Of a DNA stretch of 64,000 bases, positions 54,361-62,220 are shown one piece after another. The notes below the pieces were generated by a model. The model searched no databases, was not told the origin of the DNA, and saw only the letters and a list, made by a program, of their open reading frames with translations. The stretch covers positions 3,534,001-3,598,000 of the forward strand of contig NZ_CP113097.1 in assembly GCF_026625125.1 (NCBI RefSeq), read 5' to 3'. Each line of letters starts with the position of its first letter. Positions within the stretch are counted from its first letter, which is position 1. Origin of the DNA: Pseudomonas putida (GTDB taxonomy: Bacteria > Pseudomonadota > Gammaproteobacteria > Pseudomonadales > Pseudomonadaceae). A program made the translations under genes and the position numbers.

Positions 54361-56214
54361 CTAGAAGTTGGCGCCGACGCTCACGGCCACGTAGTCGCGG
54401 TCGCCGCGGATGCCGTAATCGCCATCGAGATAATCGGTGTAGGCAAGGCTTGCCCAGTACTTGCTGGCCAGCGCCACGTCCACGCCCAGGCTGATCGAGC
54501 GCGAGCCTTCATTGAAGCCCGACCCATCGGCGGGCGAATAGCCTTTCACGTCGTGGGACCAGGCCAGGTTAGGGCGAATGTCCACGCCCGGGACCAGGTT
54601 CTGGTAGCTCCAGGTCGCCCGTAGGCGGTAGCCCCAGGAAAACGGCGTAACGAACCCTTCGCCGTTGCAGTCAGCAGGGCTTTTCGAGATCGTCTGGCAG
54701 AGGCCGTTATCGGCCAGCTCACCGTTGCCGTAGGCCCCCGAGCGGCCATAACGCGGCCCGAAACGCCCCTCGAGCCCGCCCACATAGGTTGCGCCCACCT
54801 CCCCCATCAGCAGCAACTGGTTGGCGCCCATCACCTGGCTGAACGCCTGCATCGCCGACACTTGGGCCTGGGTCACTTCCTTGCGTCGATACCCGTCGAA
54901 CAAGGTGTCGTCGGTCGATGGGCGCAGGCCTTCGGCGTTGAGCGGGCTGCGGCCCGGGGCGTTGAGCAGCGACTGCAGCACATCGTTACCGTTGAGCTGC
55001 ACCGGCTGGTTGGGGCGGTGGCTCAACTCCCCCTGCACGGCGGTGCCGTTGTGCAGGGTGGTGGCGAAGGTGATGCCGTAGAGCCGGATATCCTCGGGGT
55101 ACTGCGCCAGGTACTGCGAGGTTCCCATGCGCAGGGCGCCGGCCAGGGACTGCCCGCTGCTCGACGCCAGGAAGGCACCGCAGCCAGACAGTGGCACGCC
55201 AAGGGTGCTGCACAGGTCCCTGGCAAATCCGGTATTGGCGTAGTAGCGGCTGCTGACCGTGCCCAGGTAGGGAGAACGGCTGTGGTAGTTGGCCGCGAAC
55301 AGGCCGAACTCGGTATCCAGCGATTGGACATACCAGTGCAAGGCAAACCCCCATTGGCCTCCATTACGCGCATCCTGGTCGGCCCCGCGCGGCACGCGCA
55401 CGCCCTCATCGGTGAGCGTCACACCCAGGGACGCCAGCGCTTGGGAAACACCCGGGTTGGCGACCATCTGCCCACCGACATCCAGGCCTTGGCAGCCCTC
55501 GGGCATGAAGTCGTTGTTGGAGAAGAAGGTCGCACAGTTGTCCAACCGGGTCTGCTCCCAGTCCAGTTGGTAGAAGGCGTCGAATGACAGGGCCTGGTTG
55601 AGGTTCTGCGTGACATACAGAAGGTTGACCGGCGCCAGCGCGTCTTTGACCTCTGAGCCCGGCCGGCGCAACGCGGCCTGATTGAACGGGCTGATTACGT
55701 TCAGGCCACCCTGGATGAACAGGCTTTCGCCCCAGTTCACGACCTGTTTGCCCAGGCGCACCGAGCCGGGCTCGCCGTCGATGTCGTAGAGGGCATAGGC
55801 AAAGGCATCGAGCAGTTCCGCTGCGGCAGTTTTAGCCGATGCCTGGCGGTTGTGGTCGTCGATGTCGACTGCACGCTGGCTATGGTCGCGTTGCACCGTG
55901 TCATAACAGTAGGTGCCGCGCAGAAACACCCCAACGTTGTCCCGGTGCAGTTCCAAGTCATGGGTTGCTTTGAAAATGGCCGAGAACACATCACCCGAGC
56001 GGTAGTTCCGCCGCCCGTCATTACTGTTGGCGGCCTGCAACTGCTGTTTGTCGGGGTTGGCTGTGCTGACGGCAGTGCCGAACGACAGCGCCGTGTCGAA
56101 GCGCCCTTCGAGCGGGCCGGCCTGGAACTGCAAGGCAGCCGCCGGGGCGGCGAGCAGGCAGCATAGAGCCGCCAGCGGCGCTTGGCGCCGGCAGATACGG
56201 ATGTATTCGCTCAC
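54361..56214 (-). CDS. DUF1302 family protein
   Basis: A 617-residue exported protein with signal peptide (LAALCCLLAAPAAALQFQAG) and the DUF1302 opening GPLEGRFDTALSFGTAVSTA. It has many predicted beta-strands, the motif RLGKQVVNWGESLFIQGGLN and a terminal strand DYVAVSVGANF typical of an outer-membrane barrel. DUF1302 proteins commonly accompany DUF1329 proteins in hydrophobic-substrate loci; here the partner is a serine hydrolase. Probably an outer-membrane channel for lipid-like substrates. Confidence 0.88.
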   Translation of the reverse strand: MSEYIRICRRQAPLAALCCLLAAPAAALQFQAGPLEGRFDTALSFGTAVSTANPDKQQLQAANSNDGRRNYRSGDVFSAIFKATHDLELHRDNVGVFLRGTYCYDTVQRDHSQRAVDIDDHNRQASAKTAAAELLDAFAYALYDIDGEPGSVRLGKQVVNWGESLFIQGGLNVISPFNQAALRRPGSEVKDALAPVNLLYVTQNLNQALSFDAFYQLDWEQTRLDNCATFFSNNDFMPEGCQGLDVGGQMVANPGVSQALASLGVTLTDEGVRVPRGADQDARNGGQWGFALHWYVQSLDTEFGLFAANYHSRSPYLGTVSSRYYANTGFARDLCSTLGVPLSGCGAFLASSSGQSLAGALRMGTSQYLAQYPEDIRLYGITFATTLHNGTAVQGELSHRPNQPVQLNGNDVLQSLLNAPGRSPLNAEGLRPSTDDTLFDGYRRKEVTQAQVSAMQAFSQVMGANQLLLMGEVGATYVGGLEGRFGPRYGRSGAYGNGELADNGLCQTISKSPADCNGEGFVTPFSWGYRLRATWSYQNLVPGVDIRPNLAWSHDVKGYSPADGSGFNEGSRSISLGVDVALASKYWASLAYTDYLDGDYGIRGDRDYVAVSVGANF

Positions 56215-56458
56215 TCTTAACCTCTTGTTGTTTTATTCGAGAGTGAAAGGTGGGGTAGCACAGATGAAGTGCCGGTCGCCGAGGCAGGCGGTACCGGTAA
56301 TCTGGATTATCGGGGCAGTGAAAGCGGGCTCACAAATAGCGTCTTCGGATCAGTGCCATGCCAGATTGTTATGGCCTGGGCAGGGTTTGAGAGAGGCCTT
56401 CAGGGCTGCCTGGGCTCATGGGGCGGCGCGAATCGAGCACCGCCCCCCGCAGGTGACC

Positions 56459-56890
56459 TCAAACCGCCAACAGTTCCAAGGCCCTGCGCACGTTGCCTGG
56501 TATGGCAACCGCCCGCTGCTCACGACGATCGACGAATACATGGGTGAAACGCCCGGCCGCGCACGCTTGAGGTTCCCCCTCGACGAAGACGGCCAGCGCG
56601 TAGTTCACCGAACTGTTGCCTATCCCCGTGACCGCAATACCCACTTCGATGCGTTGCGGAAAGGCGACCGCGGCGAAGTAGTCGCAAGCAGACCCGGCCA
56701 CATAGGCCACCACCGGGTCGCGGTGAATATCCAGACCGGCATGCTCGATCAGCCAGGTGTTCACCGCGCTGTCGAAAAAACCGTAGTAGACGACATTGTT
56801 CACATGCCCATACAGGTCGTTGTCGTGCCAGCGCGTGGTGATCGGCTGGAAGTGGCGATAGGCGCCGCGTAGCGGGCGTTCCCTGGCCAT
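56459..56890 (-). CDS. Acyl-CoA thioesterase (4-hydroxybenzoyl-CoA thioesterase-like hot-dog)
   Basis: A 143-residue hot-dog protein. The catalytic Asp lies in TRWHDNDLYGHVNNVVYYGF, the classical YbgC/4HBT motif. It should release free acids from acyl-CoA. It is two bases from the stop of the alcohol dehydrogenase gene, in the same minus-strand operon as the acyl-CoA enzymes. The 244 bases after it, up to the DUF1302 start, hold no gene I can support. Confidence 0.9.
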   Translation of the reverse strand: MARERPLRGAYRHFQPITTRWHDNDLYGHVNNVVYYGFFDSAVNTWLIEHAGLDIHRDPVVAYVAGSACDYFAAVAFPQRIEVGIAVTGIGNSSVNYALAVFVEGEPQACAAGRFTHVFVDRREQRAVAIPGNVRRALELLAV

Positions 56891-56892
56891 GA

Positions 56893-58056
56893 TCAGAACG
56901 CCGCCTGGTAGAGTTCGACAGCATCGGCAAGGGTGACCTTGCGCGGGTTGTTCACCAGCAGGCGCTGCTGTTGCAGCGCTTCTTCAGCAAGCTGTTGCAA
57001 ACTGTGCCGGGGCACGCCGACATCCCGCAACCGGCTCGGCAAGCCGCAGCGAGGTGCCAATTGCTCCAGCTCGGCAATGAACTGGCTGCACAACTCATGG
57101 GGCCCGCCAGGCACCAGCCGCTCGCCCAACAAGGCCGGCGCCAGCGCCGCGTAGTCGGCGAATGCCTCGCTACGGTTGAAGCGCATGACATGCGGCAGGA
57201 CCAAGGCATTGGCCAGCCCGTGCGGTACGTGAAAGCGCGCCCCCAGCGGGTAGGCCAGGGCGTGCACCGCAGCGACCGGTGCGTTGGCGAACGCCTGGCC
57301 GGCCAGGCAAGCCCCTAGCAGCATGGCCTGACGGGCCTGCAGATTACCGCCGTTGTGGACTGCCTGGTCGAGGTTGCCTGCCAGCAGTGTCAAGGCTTCG
57401 CGGGCCAGCAGGCTGGACAGTGGGTTGCGCTTGAACTTGCTGGTGCTGGCTTCGATGGCATGCACCATCGCATCGATGCCCGTGGCGGCCGTGATCGCCG
57501 GTGGCAGGCCCAGCGTGCGCTCGGCATCGAGCAGCGCCAGGTCTGGCAGCAGCAGCGGTGAAATCACCGCCATCTTGGCGCACTCGCCGGTGGTGATGAC
57601 GGCAATGGGCGTGACCTCCGAGCCGGTACCCGCAGTGGTTGGGACCTGGATCAGGGGCAGGCGCTGGCCCTTGGCCTGGTCAATGCCATACACCGCCTCC
57701 AGGGTCTGGTCGCACCCTGGGTGGGCCAGCAGCGCGACCAGCTTGGCGACATCCATGGAGCTGCCGCCACCGAACCCGACAATCAGCTCGGCACCGATAT
57801 GCCGGGCACGGCCGACGGCAGCCAGCACGCAGGCATGGCTGGGGTCGGCGCTGACATCACTGAAGATCGCCGCACTCAGGTTCGCCTGGGTGAAGCCAGG
57901 CAGGATGTCGTCGAGCATCCCCAGGCTGACCAGACCGGGGTCGGTAACGATCAGCACGCGACGCACGCCGCGTTGCTGACACAACTGGGCCAGGCGGCCC
58001 GCGGCGCCCGGTTCGCAGAGCAGGTGAGCGGTCGTGGCAAAACTGAATGGCTGCAT
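56893..58056 (-). CDS. Iron-containing alcohol dehydrogenase
   Basis: A 387-residue group III alcohol dehydrogenase. NAD-binding GFGGGSSMDVAKLVALL, VPTTAGTGSEVTPIAVI, and metal ligands Asp and His in GIDAMVHAIEAST and the later AVHALAYPLGARFHVPHGLA (quoted in part: HALAYPLG). It oxidises a primary alcohol to an aldehyde; in this operon a fatty alcohol freed by the alkylsulfatase is a plausible substrate. Confidence 0.92.
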   Translation of the reverse strand: MQPFSFATTAHLLCEPGAAGRLAQLCQQRGVRRVLIVTDPGLVSLGMLDDILPGFTQANLSAAIFSDVSADPSHACVLAAVGRARHIGAELIVGFGGGSSMDVAKLVALLAHPGCDQTLEAVYGIDQAKGQRLPLIQVPTTAGTGSEVTPIAVITTGECAKMAVISPLLLPDLALLDAERTLGLPPAITAATGIDAMVHAIEASTSKFKRNPLSSLLAREALTLLAGNLDQAVHNGGNLQARQAMLLGACLAGQAFANAPVAAVHALAYPLGARFHVPHGLANALVLPHVMRFNRSEAFADYAALAPALLGERLVPGGPHELCSQFIAELEQLAPRCGLPSRLRDVGVPRHSLQQLAEEALQQQRLLVNNPRKVTLADAVELYQAAF

Positions 58057-58097
58057 GTTCAGGGTCCTTTTGTTCTTGTGGGTGAACGGCGCAGCGC

Positions 58098-59885
58098 TCA
58101 GAAGGCGAAGTGCGCTTCATTCAGGCTCATCAGGCACTGCGCGCCGCCACGCAAAGCCTCACAGTGGGCACTTGCGCGCGGCAGGATGCGCCGCCAGTAA
58201 AAGTCCGCTGCGTGCAATTTGGCCTGATAGAAAGCGCTGTCGCCGCTGCCGGCGGCCAGTGCCGCACGGGCCCGCTGGGCCGCCCGCAGCCACAGCGCAG
58301 CCAGCAGCACATAGCCTGAATAGGCAAGAAAATCGACCGACACCGCGCCAATTTCCTGTGGGTCGCAGCGGCAGGCATCGAGCACCTCGGTGCTCAGGTT
58401 GCGCCACTCCTGCAGGCGCAGGGTCACCGCCTCGGCCATCGCAGCCAGGTCATCTGCGCGGCACGCGTGCGCCGCCTCCAGCAGGTCATCGATCAACAGA
58501 CGCAGCTGCTCGCCACCATCGGCCAGCACCTTGCGGCGCACGAGGTCCAGGGCCTGAATGCCATTGGTGCCCTCATACAGCTGGGTGATGCGGCTGTCGC
58601 GCATCAACTGCTCCATGCCCCACTCGCGAATGTAACCATGGCCGCCATACAGCTGCACGCCCAGGCTGGCGACCTCCTGGCCGACATCGGTGAGGAAGGC
58701 CTTGACCACCGGAATCAGCAGCGCTGCCCGACGCCCGGCGGCAGCCTGCACTTCAGGCTGGGCCGCACCCTGCTCCAGGTCTAGCGCCTGTGCAGCATAG
58801 GCCGCCAGCATCCGGCAACCCTCGCTGAGGGTCTTCTGGGTCAGCAGCATGCGCCGCACATCAGGGTGGCAGATGATCGGGTCGGCGCTGCGCTCGGGCG
58901 CCACCGAGCCGGCCAGGCTACGCGACTGCAAGCGCTCGCGGGCGTAGGCCAGGCCGCCCTGGAAGGCAGCTTCGGCAATGCCCAGCCCCTGCAGCCCCAC
59001 CTGAAAGCGCGCATCGTTCATCATGGTGAACATGCACGCCAGGCCCTGGTTGGCTTCACCCACCAGCCAGCCGCGGGCGCCGTCGAAGTTCATCACGCAG
59101 GTGGCTGCCCCCTTGATGCCCATCTTGTGTTCAAGGGCACCGCAGCCCAAGGCGTTGGGCACCCCCGGCCCACCGTCGGCCGCGCACTCGAACTTGGGCA
59201 CCAGGAACAGGCTGATGCCGCGGACACCGGCCGGCGCATCGGGCAGGCGCGCCAGCACCAGGTGGATGATGTTGTCGGTCAGGTCCTGGTCGCCGCCACT
59301 GATGAAGATCTTGCTGCCACTGATGCGATAGCTGCCATCGCCTTGCGGCTCGGCCCGGGTACGCAACAGCGCCAGGTCGGTGCCAGCCTGCGGTTCGGTC
59401 AGGCACATGGTGCCGGCCCACTCGCCGCTGACCAGCTTGCCCAGGTAGTCGCGTTTGAGCGCCGGGCTGCCATGGCGATGCAGCGCCAGCACAGCGCCTT
59501 CGGTGAGGCCCGAATAGATGCGAAACGACAGCGAGGCGCCCATCAGCATTTCGTGGAAACAGGCGGCGACCATCTGCGGCAGGCCCTGGCCATCGTGCTC
59601 GGTCGGGCCGGTCATGCCGCCCCAGCCCTGCTCGACATACAGCCGGTAGGCCTGGCGGAAGCCTTCGGGGGTCAGCACCTGCCCCTGTTCCAGGCGGCAG
59701 CCCTGCTCGTCGCCCTGGCGATTGAGCGGGGCCACCACCTCGCTGGCAAAGCGAGCGCCCTGTTCAAGGATGCCATCGATGGTTTCACGGTCCAGACCGT
59801 TGCCCAGGCGGGCGCAATGCTGCGCCACATCGAACACCTCATGCAGGACGAACTGCATGTCACGCAGGGGGGCTCGGTAGCTCAT
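58098..59885 (-). CDS. Acyl-CoA dehydrogenase with extended C-terminus
   Basis: A 595-residue FAD enzyme of the large ACAD group. The N-terminal helical domain is followed by MCLTEPQAGTDLALLRTRAE (FAD region), KIFISGGDQDLTDNI, and YEGTNGIQALDLVRRKV, with a long C-terminal extension as in FadE-type or AcdB-like enzymes. The catalytic base is likely a Glu just before GTNG. It introduces the alpha-beta double bond in acyl-CoA. It overlaps the hydroxyacyl-CoA dehydrogenase gene by four bases. Confidence 0.93.
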   Translation of the reverse strand: MSYRAPLRDMQFVLHEVFDVAQHCARLGNGLDRETIDGILEQGARFASEVVAPLNRQGDEQGCRLEQGQVLTPEGFRQAYRLYVEQGWGGMTGPTEHDGQGLPQMVAACFHEMLMGASLSFRIYSGLTEGAVLALHRHGSPALKRDYLGKLVSGEWAGTMCLTEPQAGTDLALLRTRAEPQGDGSYRISGSKIFISGGDQDLTDNIIHLVLARLPDAPAGVRGISLFLVPKFECAADGGPGVPNALGCGALEHKMGIKGAATCVMNFDGARGWLVGEANQGLACMFTMMNDARFQVGLQGLGIAEAAFQGGLAYARERLQSRSLAGSVAPERSADPIICHPDVRRMLLTQKTLSEGCRMLAAYAAQALDLEQGAAQPEVQAAAGRRAALLIPVVKAFLTDVGQEVASLGVQLYGGHGYIREWGMEQLMRDSRITQLYEGTNGIQALDLVRRKVLADGGEQLRLLIDDLLEAAHACRADDLAAMAEAVTLRLQEWRNLSTEVLDACRCDPQEIGAVSVDFLAYSGYVLLAALWLRAAQRARAALAAGSGDSAFYQAKLHAADFYWRRILPRASAHCEALRGGAQCLMSLNEAHFAF

Positions 59886-61120
59886 ACGCGGCCCTCATTC
59901 ACGTCAGCCAACTGTTTGCCAGCTGCCGCCAGCCGCATCAGAAGACCCGCCGGGCGCCAGTGTTCGCCAAACAGGCCTTGCAGCCGCTCCAGCCTCGCCA
60001 GCAGCAGCCCCAACCCTTGTCGATCGGCCCAGGACATCGGCCCGCCCGTCTCTGCCGGGAAGCCATAACCATGCAAGTAGACCCGGTCGATGTCCTGGCT
60101 GCTGCTGGCTATGCCCTGCTCGAGAATCTTCGCCCCTTCATTGACCAGCGCCAGCAGGCAGCGCTCACGGATTTCCTCATCGTCGATCGGACGCCGACGC
60201 ACCCCCAGGTCCTGAGCGACCTTGAACACCAAGGCATCCACTTCGGGGTCATGCACGGCTTCGCGGCTGCCGGGTGCGTAACGGTAATAGCCCTGGCCAA
60301 CCTTCTGCCCGAAACGACCGAGTGCGCACAGGGCATTGTCGACCTGGACCAACGGGGCATCCATCCCCTGCCCGGCCAATTGACGTGCGCGCCACTCCAG
60401 GTCGATGCCTACCACGTCGTACATACGGAACGGCCCCATGGCAAAGCCGAACCCCTGCAGCGCCTCGTCCACCTGCCGCGGCGTGGCGCCCTCGAGCAGC
60501 AACTGCCGGGCCTCGGCGACATAGGTGCGCAACATGCGGTTGCCAATGAAACCGGGGCAGTTCCCAGCGACCACCACCTCCTTGCCGATGCGCTGGCCCA
60601 GCGCCACGGCCGCCTCCAGCACTGCGGGCGCGGTGCACTTCCCACGCACCACTTCCAGCAGCTTCATCACATGCGCCGGGCTGAAAAAGTGCAGCCCCAA
60701 CACCTGTTCAGGCCGCCCGGTAACGGCGGCGATGGCATCGATGTCCAGCGCCGAGGTATTGCTGGCCAGGATCGCTTCAGGCTTGAGTGTGCTGTCCAGG
60801 GTGCGGAAGATCTCTTGCTTGAGCGCCAGGTTTTCGTACACCGCCTCGATCACCAGGTCGGCCTCGGCCAGCTCGGTGTAAGCCGTGACCTGCCGCACGC
60901 GAGCCAGGCAGGCATCGGCCTGGGCCTGGTCGATGCGGCCTTTGGCGACCTGCTGCGCCCACGTCTGCGCAAGCATGGCAAGGCCTGCCTCGGTGGCGCT
61001 GGGGTCGTTGTCCAGCCACAGCACAGGCAGCCCGGCACGGGCCAGGCTGATGACGATGCCGCGGCCCATGGTGCCGGCGCCGATCACTGCAGCCTGCTGA
61101 ACGTTATAGGAAGTACTCAC
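59882..61120 (-). CDS. 3-hydroxyacyl-CoA dehydrogenase
   Basis: A 412-residue NAD enzyme from GTG 61120. That start is eight bases after AGGAG; a GTG nine bases earlier is too close to it. Rossmann motif AAVIGAGTMGRGIVISLARA, catalytic His region GLHFFSPAHVMKLLEVVRG, and two C-terminal 3HCDH domains (GFIGNRMLRTYVAEA; RPIDDEEIRERCLLALVNEG). It lacks the enoyl-CoA hydratase part of FadB. First gene of a minus-strand operon with the acyl-CoA dehydrogenase, alcohol dehydrogenase and thioesterase. Confidence 0.93.
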   Translation of the reverse strand: MSTSYNVQQAAVIGAGTMGRGIVISLARAGLPVLWLDNDPSATEAGLAMLAQTWAQQVAKGRIDQAQADACLARVRQVTAYTELAEADLVIEAVYENLALKQEIFRTLDSTLKPEAILASNTSALDIDAIAAVTGRPEQVLGLHFFSPAHVMKLLEVVRGKCTAPAVLEAAVALGQRIGKEVVVAGNCPGFIGNRMLRTYVAEARQLLLEGATPRQVDEALQGFGFAMGPFRMYDVVGIDLEWRARQLAGQGMDAPLVQVDNALCALGRFGQKVGQGYYRYAPGSREAVHDPEVDALVFKVAQDLGVRRRPIDDEEIRERCLLALVNEGAKILEQGIASSSQDIDRVYLHGYGFPAETGGPMSWADRQGLGLLLARLERLQGLFGEHWRPAGLLMRLAAAGKQLADVNEGRV

Positions 61121-61218
61121 GGGTGACACTCCTGATTCGGTGTAAAGGCATTGCCCCCACCCTAGTCAGGCGCCTACTATTTTTGAAATTCTAATTTTCC
61201 ATCCCATGTATTTTTCGC

Positions 61219-62118
61219 ATGAATATAGCCAACTTTGATCTCAACTTGCTGCGTGTGCTGGACATGCTGCTGCGTGAACAGAACGTGTCACGTGCTGCCG
61301 AGCGCCTGGCGTTGACCCAGCCGACGGTGAGCAACGCCCTGGCGCGTCTACGGGACATTCTCGGTGACCCGCTGCTGGTGCGGGTCGGCCGACGCATGCG
61401 CCCAACCCCCCGCGCCCTGGCCCTGGAAGGGCCGATTCGCGCGGCCCTGCAGCAGATCGAGCAGACCCTCGGCGCTGGCGACAGCTTCGACCCAGGCCGC
61501 AGCCACCGGCAACTGCGCATCGCCCTGACCGACTTCGCCGAACAATTGTGCATGCCCAGGTTGCTTGCCACCTTGCAAACCCAGGCGCCGCATCTGCGTG
61601 TGGATGTGCTGCACCTGGCACCCAACCTGCCGGCCGAAGCCCTCGACCGTGGCGAACTCGACCTGGTGCTGGGGCGCTTCGACGATGTGCCGGCGCGCTA
61701 CGAGCGCCGCCACTGGCGCAGCGAAACCCTGCACGTGGCGGTGCGCCAGGGGCATCCAGAGGTCGATGGCGCGCTCGACCTGCAAGCCTTCCTGGGCTTG
61801 CGTCACCTCTGGGTGCACGGCGGCCAGACCCGGGGCATGGTCGACCAGTGGCTGGCCGAACAGGGCCTTGCGCGGCGCATCGCCTATACCACGCCCAATT
61901 ACCTGCAGGCCGCACACCTGGCCGCCAGCTCCGACCTGTGCGTGGTCTTGCCCACCGCACTGGCCCGCCATTTCGCCCAGCTACTGCCCTTGCAGGTCTT
62001 TGACCTGCCCTTCGCCCTGGAGCCCTTCGAGCTGGAACTGGTGTACCTTGCCCATCGTCAGCACGACCCGGCACTGGCCTGGCTGGTCGCGCGCATCATG
62101 GATATTCGCGCCGGCTGA
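61219..62118 (+). CDS. LysR family transcriptional regulator
   Basis: A 299-residue regulator with helix-turn-helix NVSRAAERLALTQPTVSNAL near residue 25 and a substrate-binding domain. It is divergent from the 3-hydroxyacyl-CoA dehydrogenase operon and lies about 100 bases before the alkylsulfatase gene on the same strand. It may control both, comparable to SdsB1 for the P. aeruginosa sulfatase. Confidence 0.9.
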   Translation: MNIANFDLNLLRVLDMLLREQNVSRAAERLALTQPTVSNALARLRDILGDPLLVRVGRRMRPTPRALALEGPIRAALQQIEQTLGAGDSFDPGRSHRQLRIALTDFAEQLCMPRLLATLQTQAPHLRVDVLHLAPNLPAEALDRGELDLVLGRFDDVPARYERRHWRSETLHVAVRQGHPEVDGALDLQAFLGLRHLWVHGGQTRGMVDQWLAEQGLARRIAYTTPNYLQAAHLAASSDLCVVLPTALARHFAQLLPLQVFDLPFALEPFELELVYLAHRQHDPALAWLVARIMDIRAG

Positions 62119-62220
62119 GCCATCGCATTCAGGTATGGCCACCCATGCAAGAGTGGTATTGGTTCGCTGGCAATCGATGTCCTTAGAGTGGTGGCCCCCA
62201 TAACAACAAGGACCACCCCT